A DNA stretch of 40,183 nucleotides from Candidatus Komeilibacteria bacterium (GTDB taxonomy: Bacteria > Patescibacteriota > Patescibacteriia > UBA1558 > UBA10009), in assembly GCA_030688315.1 (NCBI GenBank), contig JAUYIT010000041.1, positions 1 through 40,183 of the forward strand. Direction: 5' to 3'. Positions 7,865-14,932 of this stretch are shown here, piece after piece. Under the pieces are notes generated by a model. It saw only the letters and a program-made list of their open reading frames with translations, searched no databases and was not told the origin of the DNA. A program made the position numbers and the translations under genes. How positions within the stretch are numbered: the stretch's first letter is position 1; the number at the start of each line of letters is the position of its first letter.

Positions 7865-10042
7865 ATGACCATCCGCCAAAAAATAAATAAATATTGGTAC
7901 ATACCGGCCGCGGTTTTTGTGGCTTTAATTTTTGTGATTGGCTTTAACGATACTGCCCGCGGTTTATTTTTTGGCGGTTCCGGCCAATCTGCCGGCAATG
8001 TGGATTTGGACAAAGGACTAATTGCCCATTGGAGTTTGGCTCAAGAAGATTTAAAATCCGCTACCGTTATTGCCGATAAAACGCCAAATAATTATCAGGG
8101 CACAATTACCGCCGGCGCTTCCGCCGGCTTTGTGGCAGACCAGCGTGGCACTTCTGCCAGAGCTTATGATTTTGACGGGGCTGATACTACTATACCAACC
8201 ACCCTTACTTCCAACGCTCCTTTTACAAGCGGTTTTACTATTAGCGCTTGGATTAAGCCTGATAATACGGGAGAAGGTAATTTTGGAAGAATAGTAGAGA
8301 AAGCTACAAGTGGCTCTAATGGACTTTCTTATACTATGATTAGTAATAATAGTATTGGTCTCAATGTAAATGCTGGAGAAGCACCAACTTCTGCAAATAA
8401 TTCTGTTCCTAACGGTGTTTGGACTCACGTTCTTGTTACTGTCGCTTCCAATGCTATTGTTACTCATTACATTAACGGAGTAGTTTCAGGAACACCTGGA
8501 GCAACAAGTGCGTTATCGGGTATCACAACCGCTAATCCTTTAACAATAGGTAATCGTTCAGGCTTAACAGACAGAACTTTTAACGGCGCAATCAGTGATG
8601 TCCGTATTTACAAGCGTGTTCTTTCTATTAGCGAAATAACCCAGCTGTATGGCTCATATAACCCGGCTGTGGTTATCCCTGATACCGAAAAAGGCTTAGT
8701 TGCCCATTGGAGTTTGGCTCAAGAAGATTTAAAATCCGCTACCGTTATAGCCGATAAAACGCCAAATAACTACGAGGGCACAATATCGGCCGGCGGTGGG
8801 GACGGCTTTGTGGCTGACCAACGAGGCGCTTCGGCCAGGGCTTATGATTTTGACGGGGCTGATACTACTATACCAACCACCCTTACTTCCAACGCTCCTT
8901 TTACAAGCGGTTTTACTATCAGCGCTTGGATTAAGCCTGTTAGCGTGGGAGAAAATAATTTTGGAAGAATAGTTGATAAAGCTGGAGCAGGTAGCGCTGA
9001 TGGATTTTCTTATACTTTTGGCACTGGCGGTAAATTATCTCTTGCGACTGGAAATGGCGCAGGAATTTTAAATGGATCAGCTATATCTTTTAATGTTTGG
9101 ACTCACGTTCTTGTTACCGTTGCTTCCAACGCTACTGTTACTCATTACATCAACGGTGCAGTTTCTGGAACTCCAGAGGCATCCGGAGCTTTAGCAAATA
9201 ATATAACACCCAGACCATTAACAATTGGTAATCGTTCAGACGCAGTAGACAGAACTTTTAACGGCGCTATCAGCGATGTCCGTATTTACAACCGCGTTCT
9301 TTCCACTACTGAAATAACCCAGCTGTATGGTTCTTATAACCCGGCTGTGGTTATCTCCGATACCGAAAAAGGTTTAGTAGGGAATTGGAGCTTAGCGCAG
9401 GAAGATTTAAAATCCGCTACCGTTATAGCCGATAAAACCCCGAATAATTATCAGGGCACAATTACCGCTGGCGCTTCGGCCGGCTTTGTAGCTGATCAAC
9501 GGGGCGTTTCTGCCAGCGCTTATGACTTTTCTTCAAGTTATGTTGATTTTGGAACATCTTTGCGCAATATTTTTAATTCCGCCACTAAAATTACTCTAAC
9601 TGCTTGGATAAGAGCCGATAGTTTTCCAGCGGTAGGCGGTAGAGTTTTTCAGCAAGAGCGTCTTGATATAGGAGATGCTGGACAATTTATGGTAAGAACG
9701 GTTAATGCTTCAGGCGAGCTGGTGGTAAATGTTAGTGATGGGACTAATTCCGAACAAGCGAGTGCTGGAATAATTAGTATAAATACTTGGTATTTTGTTA
9801 CAGCGGTGTATGACGGGTCTACCGGTTTAAAAATTTATTTGGATGGTGAGTTAAAAGATACGCAAACTGCCACAAATCCCGCCACTCTGGGTACTTCGGA
9901 AACAAATGCTAAAGGCAGAATTGGATCAACTGGAAAAGCAGATGGTTTAAGACCTTGGGACGGTCGTATTTCCGATGTTCGTATTTACAACCGCTCTCTT
10001 TCCATTAGCGAAATAACCCAGCTGTATCAAAGTTATAAGTAG
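7865..10042 (+). CDS. Secreted or membrane-anchored protein with three LamG repeats
   Basis: 725 aa. One hydrophobic segment near the N-terminus (WYIPAAVFVALIFVIGF, about residues 11-27) can act as a signal or anchor. It is followed by three LamG/concanavalin-like domains that each begin KGL(I/V) then WSLAQEDLKSAT, and end with SDVRIY and an ITQLYxSY motif. The domain starts repeat every 678 nt (226 codons): the shared GGAGTTTGGC is at 8031 and 8709, and its variant in the third unit at 9387. Units 1 and 2 are very close. Unit 3 keeps the borders but has a different central part (starting YVDFGTS), closer to a canonical LamG with TAWIRAD. LamG domains bind glycans or proteins; the likely role is at the cell surface. 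The start follows a 64-nt spacer and has no Shine-Dalgarno sequence. Confidence 0.85.
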   Translation: MTIRQKINKYWYIPAAVFVALIFVIGFNDTARGLFFGGSGQSAGNVDLDKGLIAHWSLAQEDLKSATVIADKTPNNYQGTITAGASAGFVADQRGTSARAYDFDGADTTIPTTLTSNAPFTSGFTISAWIKPDNTGEGNFGRIVEKATSGSNGLSYTMISNNSIGLNVNAGEAPTSANNSVPNGVWTHVLVTVASNAIVTHYINGVVSGTPGATSALSGITTANPLTIGNRSGLTDRTFNGAISDVRIYKRVLSISEITQLYGSYNPAVVIPDTEKGLVAHWSLAQEDLKSATVIADKTPNNYEGTISAGGGDGFVADQRGASARAYDFDGADTTIPTTLTSNAPFTSGFTISAWIKPVSVGENNFGRIVDKAGAGSADGFSYTFGTGGKLSLATGNGAGILNGSAISFNVWTHVLVTVASNATVTHYINGAVSGTPEASGALANNITPRPLTIGNRSDAVDRTFNGAISDVRIYNRVLSTTEITQLYGSYNPAVVISDTEKGLVGNWSLAQEDLKSATVIADKTPNNYQGTITAGASAGFVADQRGVSASAYDFSSSYVDFGTSLRNIFNSATKITLTAWIRADSFPAVGGRVFQQERLDIGDAGQFMVRTVNASGELVVNVSDGTNSEQASAGIISINTWYFVTAVYDGSTGLKIYLDGELKDTQTATNPATLGTSETNAKGRIGSTGKADGLRPWDGRISDVRIYNRSLSISEITQLYQSYK
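8031..10042 (+). repeat. Three tandem LamG-coding units, 678-bp period
   Basis: Units start near 8010, 8688 and 9366. The first 70-80 bp of each are almost identical, including the long match GAAGATTTAAAATCCGCTACC in all three. The sequence encoding TFTSGF/FTISAWIKP in units 1 and 2 is also nearly identical. This favours slippage and makes the locus prone to assembly collapse. Confidence 0.85.
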
Positions 10043-10049
10043 AATCAAT

Positions 10050-10078
10050 TTGACTGCTATTTATCAACAATGTATAAT
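10050..10078 (+). promoter_or_regulatory. Promoter of AbiE module 1
   Basis: TTGACT (10050-10055), a 17-nt spacer and TATAAT (10073-10078), close to sigma-70 consensus. The predicted start near 10085 leaves a 5' leader of about 35 nt before the ATG at 10120. Confidence 0.75.
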
Positions 10079-10119
10079 GGAAATAAGAAAAAGTATCAAT
10101 TCCAGCAAATATTATTAAT

Positions 10120-10689
10120 ATGGACAATTTAATCGCCAAATTATACCAATCTTCCAAAACTATCCTAACCAACAAGGATCTAGCTTTGCTTTGGCAGGAA
10201 AACAATAAAAATAACCTTAACGCCAAAACCGCCTATTATGTAAAACAAAAAGCTTTAATCAGATTAACCAGAGGGGTATTTGCTAAAAATAATAACTACA
10301 ATCCAAAAGAATTGGCAACCAGCATTTACATCCCATCTTACATAAGTTTTGAAACGGTTTTGCGCGAGGCCGGCGTAATTTTTCAGCATTACAACGCGAT
10401 TTTTGCGGTTGCCAAATGGCCAAAAACCTTAATCATAGATAAGCGCGTTTTTACTTTCAGGAAATTAAAAGATATTGTTTTATTTAATTCCGCCGGAATA
10501 ATCAATAAAGATAATTACAGCATTGCTACGCCGGAAAGGGCTTTTTTGGATATGATTTATTTATTCCCAAATTACTATTTTGATAATTTAAAATCAATCA
10601 ATTGGGAAGCGTGCGCGGAGCTGGCAAGAATTTATAATAACAAGCAATTAATAAAACGATTGGATAGATATCGTAAAAATTATGCTTAA
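10120..10689 (+). CDS. AbiEi-type antitoxin / transcriptional regulator (module 1)
   Basis: 189 aa. The N-terminal part fits a winged helix-turn-helix (residues about 5-60, with TRGVFAKNN at the wing). It is followed by the segment ELATSIYIPSYISFETVL and by ATPERAFLDMIYL, which mark AbiEi/COG5340-type proteins. In characterised AbiE systems AbiEi is the antitoxin and also represses its own promoter. Its last 8 nt overlap the start of the nucleotidyltransferase gene (ATGCTTAA), so the two are translationally coupled. A strong promoter lies just upstream. It is a clear paralogue of the product of 11543-12139. The family call is good; toxin-antitoxin function is inferred from homology and pairing. 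Confidence 0.8.
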   Translation: MDNLIAKLYQSSKTILTNKDLALLWQENNKNNLNAKTAYYVKQKALIRLTRGVFAKNNNYNPKELATSIYIPSYISFETVLREAGVIFQHYNAIFAVAKWPKTLIIDKRVFTFRKLKDIVLFNSAGIINKDNYSIATPERAFLDMIYLFPNYYFDNLKSINWEACAELARIYNNKQLIKRLDRYRKNYA

Positions 10690-11395
10690 TCGCGAAAAAC
10701 ATCAATTAATAATGGGTCGGATTTTAAAAGATATCTACGCGGATGTTTCCATTAGCCCGCTCTTGGGATTAAAGGGCGGCACTTGCGCTTATTTCTTTTA
10801 TGGCCTGCCCAGATTTTCAGTGGATTTGGATTTTGATTTACTGGAAGTAACCGAGGAAAACCAAAAGTTGGTTCTTAAAAAGATTGTTGCCATTTTAAGC
10901 AAGTACGGAACAATCAAAGATCAGCAAGTCAAAAGGTTTACAGTCTTCGCCTTACTCTCCTATGGCGGCGAGGATCACAATGTCAAAGTTGAGATCAGTG
11001 TCCGAAAGCTGACAGAGGATATAAAAGACCTCTACGAGATGAAAGAATATCTGGGCATTTCCATGCTGGCTGCTAAAAAAGATTATTTGTTTGCCGGCAA
11101 ACTGGCGGCTTTAACTTTAAGGAAAGAAATTGCCGCCAGGGATATTTATGATATCCATTATTTCGGCAAAAATAATTGGGACATCAACGCGCGAACAATT
11201 CAGGCCATAACCGGCAAAACCGCCAAAGAATACTTAGCCGATTGCCTTGATTTTATAGAAAAAGTAAAAGACAATCAGATGTTGCGCGGATTGGGCGAGT
11301 TGGTAGATGGCGAAAAAGAAAAAAACTGGATTAAAAATCATCTAAAAGCCGATTGTATTTTTACGCTTAAAAATTATTTGTCGGTGTTAAAATAA
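10682..11395 (+). CDS. AbiEii/AbiGii-type nucleotidyltransferase toxin (module 1)
   Basis: 237 aa. The nucleotidyltransferase signature is visible: KGGTCAYFFYGLPRFSVDLDFDLL, with the paired Asp residues of the DxD metal-binding motif. Downstream are FAGKLAAL and RDIYDIHYFGK, typical of the AbiEii (PF08843) family. Members transfer nucleotides to tRNA or other acceptors and arrest growth when not neutralised. It overlaps its AbiEi partner by 8 nt. Both the DLD pair and the downstream Lys/Arg positions are kept, so the enzyme is likely active. It could serve phage defence through abortive infection or act in element maintenance; no direct evidence separates these. Confidence 0.82.
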   Translation: MLNREKHQLIMGRILKDIYADVSISPLLGLKGGTCAYFFYGLPRFSVDLDFDLLEVTEENQKLVLKKIVAILSKYGTIKDQQVKRFTVFALLSYGGEDHNVKVEISVRKLTEDIKDLYEMKEYLGISMLAAKKDYLFAGKLAALTLRKEIAARDIYDIHYFGKNNWDINARTIQAITGKTAKEYLADCLDFIEKVKDNQMLRGLGELVDGEKEKNWIKNHLKADCIFTLKNYLSVLK

Positions 11396-11473
11396 AAATG
11401 TCAAAGGCAGGCAGTGGGTGGTAAATGTGTACTGCAAGTGAGTTTTAAACTAACAACTGGTGAATTATCCACC

Positions 11474-11502
11474 TTGCGTTAATTTTCATATTAAGGTATA
11501 AT
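11474..11502 (+). promoter_or_regulatory. Promoter of AbiE module 2
   Basis: TTGCGT (11474-11479), a 17-nt spacer, TATAAT (11497-11502). Transcription would start near 11509, within the inverted repeat at 11506-11536. Confidence 0.7.
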
Positions 11503-11505
11503 TGT

Positions 11506-11536
11506 ACTGAAACTAACCTTAATAGTGTGTTTCAGT
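11506..11536. promoter_or_regulatory. Inverted repeat at the start of AbiE module 2, candidate AbiEi operator
   Basis: Arms ACTGAAAC (11506-11513) and GTTTCAGT (11529-11536) are perfect complements around 15 nt, and begin 4 nt after the -10 box. AbiEi proteins are known to repress by binding inverted repeats at their own promoter, so this is a good candidate site. Confidence 0.55.
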
Positions 11537-11542
11537 TCATAT

Positions 11543-12139
11543 ATGTCTAAAAAACCCGTTAAAGGCGAATATTTAGAAGTTTTATTACGATCTCCTCGGA
11601 CTATTTTTTCCAGCAAAGACGCGTCTTTGCTATGGCAAGAAGCCGGCAGGCAAACGGTAACTAGCAGATTAAATAAATATTTTAAGGCAGGTAAGTTGAT
11701 TAGAGTTTGCCACGGCATTTACGCTAAAGATAAAAATTATAACCCTTTGGAGTTGGCGACTAAAATTTATACGCCTTCATATATCAGTTTTGAAACAGTG
11801 CTTGGTTCGGCTGGCGTTACTTTTCAGTATTACGGCAATATTTTTGTTGCTTCATATGTTACTCGCGAGATAGAAACCGACGGCAATAGAATATCATTTA
11901 TCAGAATGAAGGATTATGTTTTAACCGATACCACCGGGATTGAGCACGACGGCGATGTGGCCATGGCCACGCCTGAACGGGCGTTTTTAGATCGGATTTA
12001 CGTTAGCTGGGATTATCATTTTGACAACTTGGATGTTTTAAATTGGGATAAGGTTTTTTCAATTTTGCCGATTTACCGTAATAAGACGATGAATAAAAAA
12101 GTTGCCAAATATTTTAAATACTATCAAGAAAATAAATAG
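11543..12139 (+). CDS. AbiEi-type antitoxin / transcriptional regulator (module 2)
   Basis: 198 aa from the ATG at 11543. An upstream GTG at 11525 is in frame but lies inside the inverted repeat and would add six unusual residues, so ATG is preferred. The protein has an N-terminal winged helix-turn-helix, then ELATKIYTPSYISFETVL and ATPERAFLDRIY, as in module 1. Its partner nucleotidyltransferase follows after 14 nt. Similarity to 10120-10689 runs through the whole length, so the two modules look like an old tandem duplication or two related acquisitions. The promoter and candidate operator sit directly upstream. Confidence 0.8.
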   Translation: MSKKPVKGEYLEVLLRSPRTIFSSKDASLLWQEAGRQTVTSRLNKYFKAGKLIRVCHGIYAKDKNYNPLELATKIYTPSYISFETVLGSAGVTFQYYGNIFVASYVTREIETDGNRISFIRMKDYVLTDTTGIEHDGDVAMATPERAFLDRIYVSWDYHFDNLDVLNWDKVFSILPIYRNKTMNKKVAKYFKYYQENK

Positions 12140-12153
12140 GCTAAAAATAAAGT

Positions 12154-12849
12154 ATGGCCTTGGATTATCCAAAACATAAAAATATTTTATTACAAATATT
12201 AAAGGATATTTTTTCCGATACCTTATTGGCTCCGTATCTTGGCTTTAAAGGCGGTACGGCCGCTTTAATGTTTTATGGTTTAACCCGCGATTCGGTTGAT
12301 TTGGATTTTGATTTGTTGGATGAAAGCAAGGAACAAGAGGTGTTTGAGAAAATTCAAACCATGGCGGAAAATTACGGTAAAATAATGGATTCCAGAATTA
12401 AAAGATTTAATCTGGTTACTGTTGTTTCCTACGATTTAAAGTCCCAAAATATTAAGATTGAAGTTAATCGCCGTTCTTTTGGTTCCCAATACGAAGTAAA
12501 AACCTATCTTGGCATTTCCATGCTGGTAATGGTTAAGGAAGATATGTTTGCCAATAAATTAATGGCTATGTTTGAGCGGGTCCATAAAACCAGCCGGGAT
12601 ATTTACGATGTCTACTTTTTTTTCAAGAACAATTGGCCGATAAATAAACAGCTAGTGGAAGATAGAGCTAAAATGCCGTATAAAAAATTTTTGGCTGAAT
12701 GCGTGCGTCTTTTAGAAAAAATGGATAATCGTCATATTCTTACTGGTTTGGGAGAAATACTTTCCCAACCGCAAAAGGATTGGGCTAAGGCAAAGTTACT
12801 GCCCGAAACGATATTTTTGCTTAAACTTGCCCTGGATAATGAAAAATAA
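12154..12849 (+). CDS. AbiEii/AbiGii-type nucleotidyltransferase toxin (module 2)
   Basis: 231 aa. KGGTAALMFYGLTRDSVDLDFDLL carries the nucleotidyltransferase Gly-Gly and the DxD pair. IKIEVNRR, FANKLMAMFER and SRDIYDVYFFFK follow, all typical of AbiEii. It is paired with the AbiEi-like gene immediately upstream. Relative to module 1 the core motifs are the same but the intervening sequence has diverged, so the two antitoxins may not cross-neutralise. Activity is inferred from intact motifs. Confidence 0.82.
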   Translation: MALDYPKHKNILLQILKDIFSDTLLAPYLGFKGGTAALMFYGLTRDSVDLDFDLLDESKEQEVFEKIQTMAENYGKIMDSRIKRFNLVTVVSYDLKSQNIKIEVNRRSFGSQYEVKTYLGISMLVMVKEDMFANKLMAMFERVHKTSRDIYDVYFFFKNNWPINKQLVEDRAKMPYKKFLAECVRLLEKMDNRHILTGLGEILSQPQKDWAKAKLLPETIFLLKLALDNEK

Positions 12850-12905
12850 AAACATCCGTGTAATCCAGTTCGTAATCCGTGAAATCTATCTTATTTATCA
12901 ACAAC

Positions 12906-12933
12906 TTGACACTCGGTCGATAAGTGTTAAAAT
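12906..12933 (+). promoter_or_regulatory. Promoter of the gene at 12969
   Basis: TTGACA (12906-12911), a 16-nt spacer and TAAAAT (12928-12933). Predicted 5' leader of about 29 nt. Upstream (12850-12890) is a piece resembling a dispersed repeat (ATCCGTGTAATCC ... CGTAATCCGTGAAATC). Confidence 0.7.
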
Positions 12934-12968
12934 ATTAAAATAATTAATATAATCTAATTAAAAAACAT

Positions 12969-13511
12969 ATGTCCGATATCAAACGAACTATGCCCATGGG
13001 AGGCATGAATATGGGCGATCAGGGGATGGAGCAGGGCCAGCCGCAGTATATGGCCCAGCCGCCCATGATGCCAAAAAAAAGCGGAATGACCAGTAAAATT
13101 GTGGCCGTGATCGTGGTGATCGTAGTCATTTTAATCGGTTTGTTTCTGGTTTCCAAGTATACTTCCTGGAACATCTTAAACGTCAACAAGGAAGCTGCTG
13201 GTGCTACCGGCTGGCAGGCCGTGTTTTTAACCAACGGCCAGGTTTATTTTGGCAAGGTGGCTAAAGAAAACAATGACACGATTGTTTTGGAGGATATTTA
13301 CTATTTGCAGGTGGCTCAATCGCCCCAGCCGACTCCGGAAGGCCAGCAATCCGAGCAAAACCTGTCTTTGGTTAAGTTAGGCAACGAACTGCATGGACCT
13401 AAGGATGCTATGAAAATAAACATGGCCCAAGTGCTGTTTACCGAAGAATTAAAAGCCGATTCCAAAGTGGTGGACGCCATTGTAAGGTATAAGGAAGATC
13501 AGGCGCTGTAA
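12969..13511 (+). CDS. Single-pass membrane protein of unknown function
   Basis: 180 aa. The N-terminal 37 residues are rich in Met, Gly, Gln and Pro and probably disordered in the cytoplasm. One transmembrane helix follows (about 43-64, IVAVIVVIVVILIGLFLV). The outer part contains WQAVFLTNGQVYFGKV and LVKLGNELHGPKDAMKINMAQVLF, a small beta-rich domain that I recall as recurrent in Patescibacteria without assigned function. The gene is monocistronic, with its own promoter and terminator. The high Met content of the N-terminus is odd. No enzyme motif was recognised. Confidence 0.85.
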   Translation: MSDIKRTMPMGGMNMGDQGMEQGQPQYMAQPPMMPKKSGMTSKIVAVIVVIVVILIGLFLVSKYTSWNILNVNKEAAGATGWQAVFLTNGQVYFGKVAKENNDTIVLEDIYYLQVAQSPQPTPEGQQSEQNLSLVKLGNELHGPKDAMKINMAQVLFTEELKADSKVVDAIVRYKEDQAL

Positions 13512-13529
13512 ACAAAGTTTCAGACAATT

Positions 13530-13566
13530 AAAAGGCCTCGGTTAAGAGCCGGGGCTTTTTTGTTTT
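13530..13566 (+). terminator. Intrinsic terminator after the gene at 12969
   Basis: Stem AAAAGGCCTCGG / CCGGGGCTTTT with one bulged G and one wobble pair, loop TTAAGAG, followed by a T-rich tail. Confidence 0.85.
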
Positions 13567-13596
13567 AAAACTAAACCATAAAGTATAAAGTGGCAC

Positions 13597-13625
13597 TTGT
13601 TACTTTACAGTTTTAAGAGTATAAT
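13597..13625 (+). promoter_or_regulatory. Promoter of the MerR-like gene
   Basis: TTGTTA (13597-13602), a 17-nt spacer and TATAAT (13620-13625). A 13-nt inverted repeat (CGAGCT-C-AGCTCG, 13650-13662) lies in the leader and could be an operator or a small hairpin. Confidence 0.6.
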
Positions 13626-13678
13626 GTATAGTATTAGGGAAGTGTGTGTCGAGCTCAGCTCGATGTGGATAAATAACT

Positions 13679-13939
13679 ATGCTTTCCCTGACTAAAACAA
13701 AAATAAACAGTAAAATGAAAGGTTTTTTAAAAATCGGCGAGCTGGCCAGGCAGGTTGATGTTTTGCCGTCTACCATCAATTTTTATACCAACCAAGGTCT
13801 TTTAAAAGCGGCCAACCGGTCTCAAGGCGGTTACCGTTTGTATGAGCCCGCATACGCCGTCAGCCAAATTAAAAAGATTCAAAGATTGCAGGAAGAAAAA
13901 AGGTTAACGATTGAAGAAATAAAAAAGCAAGTCAAATAA
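13679..13939 (+). CDS. MerR-family DNA-binding protein, HTH only
   Basis: 86 aa. FLKIGELARQVDVLPSTINFYTNQGLL followed by RSQGGYRLYE is the MerR winged helix-turn-helix, where the usual tyrosine pattern IRYYExxGLL has become INFYTNQGLL. After it there is only a short helix (EEKRLTIEEIKKQVK), with no effector-binding domain. An internal ATG at 13715 (MKGFLKIGEL) would start closer to the domain and is an equally good choice. As a stand-alone HTH it may act as a small repressor or as a recombination/excision-type DNA-bending protein. No Shine-Dalgarno sequence is seen. A 46-codon frame begins 1 nt after its stop. Confidence 0.8.
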   Translation: MLSLTKTKINSKMKGFLKIGELARQVDVLPSTINFYTNQGLLKAANRSQGGYRLYEPAYAVSQIKKIQRLQEEKRLTIEEIKKQVK

Positions 13940-13940
13940 A

Positions 13941-14081
13941 ATGAAAAAGGAGGCAACTAAAATTTACCGCGCTAAACTGGATAGCCGTCACTTAACCAAA
14001 GTGGTAGGCTGGCCCAGGGCTACTCATTCCAGGGAACAAAAGAGGACCTGGTGGCAGTCCATTCGCGCCATGCTGTTTTAA
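13941..14081 (+). CDS. Possible small protein (46 aa), unknown
   Basis: An ATG one nucleotide after the MerR-like stop opens 46 codons ending in TAA. The product is basic, begins MKKEATKIYRAKLDSRHLTK and contains two adjacent Trp near the C-terminus (RTWWQSIRAMLF). No family is recognised. A strong Shine-Dalgarno-like AAGGAGG lies at 13947-13953, inside the frame, but is followed by ATT rather than a usual start codon. This could be a decayed gene, a real coupled small protein, or part of a structured leader. Coding status is uncertain. Confidence 0.3.
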   Translation: MKKEATKIYRAKLDSRHLTKVVGWPRATHSREQKRTWWQSIRAMLF

Positions 14082-14094
14082 ATCCCGGCCCGGT

Positions 14095-14146
14095 CGGATT
14101 TTACTTATCTTGTGATTCCATGCTTTAACAAGATAAGTGACATCCG
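14095..14146. other. Long stem-loop in an intergenic region
   Basis: Perfect 11-bp stem ACTTATCTTGT (14103-14113) / ACAAGATAAGT (14128-14138) with a 14-nt loop, extended across an internal loop (TTT/GAC) by CGGAT (14095-14099) / ATCCG (14142-14146). It has no T-tract, so it is not a simple terminator. It may be an operator, an RNA element or a remnant of a mobile element. Confidence 0.55.
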
Positions 14147-14169
14147 TTTGGATCGGTAATATTTTACGC

Positions 14170-14198
14170 TTGACGAAATTGGAAGTCAGCACTATACT
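14170..14198 (+). promoter_or_regulatory. Promoter ahead of a short terminated transcript
   Basis: TTGACG (14170-14175), a 17-nt spacer and TATACT (14193-14198). The predicted start near 14205 is only about 11 nt before a terminator-type hairpin. Confidence 0.65.
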
Positions 14199-14215
14199 GT
14201 AAATAATTGAATATA

Positions 14216-14264
14216 AGGGTCAAAAAATTCTGGCATAACCAGGGCATTTTGGCCCTTTTTATTT
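14216..14264 (+). terminator. Intrinsic terminator or attenuator upstream of the gene at 14287
   Basis: Outer stem AGGGTCAAAA (14216-14225) / TTTTGGCCCT (14247-14256), with a single G-T wobble, an inner CTGG/CCAG hairpin, and a TTTTATTT tail. A second, competing GGGC/GCCC hairpin is possible at 14242-14255. It ends 23 nt before the ATG at 14287. Confidence 0.7.
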
Positions 14265-14286
14265 ACTAACTGCTATTACTGTTTAT

Positions 14287-14703
14287 ATGAAAGCTTTCAA
14301 AATTAAAACGAAAAAATTGCAAGGTTCCAAGTTTAGCATTGTCAATAAAAAAGCGACGCAGTTTTATAGAGAAATAAAAAATAAGACCAAAAGAAGGCCT
14401 TATGTTAGATCGGTTTACTTTAATAAAGACAAGGTTTTTATTAATTTATTTTGGGAACATTTGTTTATTAAGGAAAACTGGCGCGACAGGACCCGTAGAT
14501 TGAAATTTTTTCCGGCCGCGATTGAGCTAATTAGAAATACCCGCTTTGATCCTATCTCCAAAGAAAACCCAAATAAACGAGAGGAAATTCTACATAGATT
14601 CGCGGGCATTACCGGAGACAATCATCAATTTTATGTTCAAATCAAAGAGGATAAACGCAAAGGTCAAAAATGGCTGATTTCATTTTTTCCGGAAGACGAG
14701 TAA
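14287..14703 (+). CDS. Unknown basic protein, possibly a BECR-fold nuclease/toxin-like domain
   Basis: 138 aa, strongly basic. The C-terminal half reads TRFDPISKENPNKREEILHRF, then GITGDNHQFYVQIKED and KWLISFFPED. The order of an early Arg-rich strand, an HRF motif, FYVQIKED and a final SFFPE resembles small proteins of the BECR (barnase/EndoU/colicin/RelE-like) nuclease fold. That is my inference from pattern only. No partner antitoxin is adjacent. The gene is preceded by a promoter followed by a terminator hairpin, so its expression may need readthrough. There is no Shine-Dalgarno sequence. The duplicated hairpin element follows directly after its stop. Confidence 0.6.
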   Translation: MKAFKIKTKKLQGSKFSIVNKKATQFYREIKNKTKRRPYVRSVYFNKDKVFINLFWEHLFIKENWRDRTRRLKFFPAAIELIRNTRFDPISKENPNKREEILHRFAGITGDNHQFYVQIKEDKRKGQKWLISFFPEDE

Positions 14704-14799
14704 CAGAAAAAGGCCTTCAGCTAGGTGTGGTATATAAACCACGGCCAAAGGTCTTTTTCTAGATTAATCATAGCAAAACTAAATTTTATGTCAATAGCC
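14702..14799 (+). terminator. Hairpin module copy 1 (terminator-like) after the gene at 14287
   Basis: Stem AGAAAAAGGCCTT / AAAGGTCTTTTTCT encloses a second stem GTGGT/ACCAC with loop ATATAA. A constant 3' tail follows (ATTAATCATAGCAAAACTAA, then ATTTTATGTCAATAG). The flanking A-tract and T-tract make it a likely bidirectional terminator. A second copy starts 122 nt further on. Confidence 0.7.
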
Positions 14800-14823
14800 T
14801 TAAAAGATGCCGAACATTCTTAT

Positions 14824-14923
14824 AAACAGAAAAAAGCTTTCCGCTAAGTGTGGTGTATAAACCACGGGCCGAAAGCCTTTTTCTATATTAATCATAGCAA
14901 AACTAAATTTTATGTCAATAGCC
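14824..14923 (+). terminator. Hairpin module copy 2 (terminator-like) before ileS
   Basis: Same architecture as copy 1: outer stem AGAAAAAAGCTTTC / GAAAGCCTTTTTCT, inner GTGGT/ACCAC with loop GTATAA, and the identical tail. Base changes in the outer stem relative to copy 1 mostly keep pairing (CCTT/AAGG versus CTTTC/GAAAG), so the RNA structure seems to be what is conserved. Confidence 0.7.
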
Positions 14924-14932
14924 CGTTCGCCC

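Noticed and set aside
8031..10042. CRISPR-like array from regular repeats
   Set aside because: The 678-bp units are coding LamG domains, not short direct repeats with spacers; no CRISPR array was seen anywhere.
11525..11542. GTG start for the second AbiEi-like gene
   Set aside because: The GTG lies inside the candidate operator and close to the transcription start; ATG 11543 gives the length and N-terminus of its paralogue.
13992..14192. Minus-strand 66-codon frame
   Set aside because: It runs antisense through the long hairpin and lacks a start signal or recognisable features.
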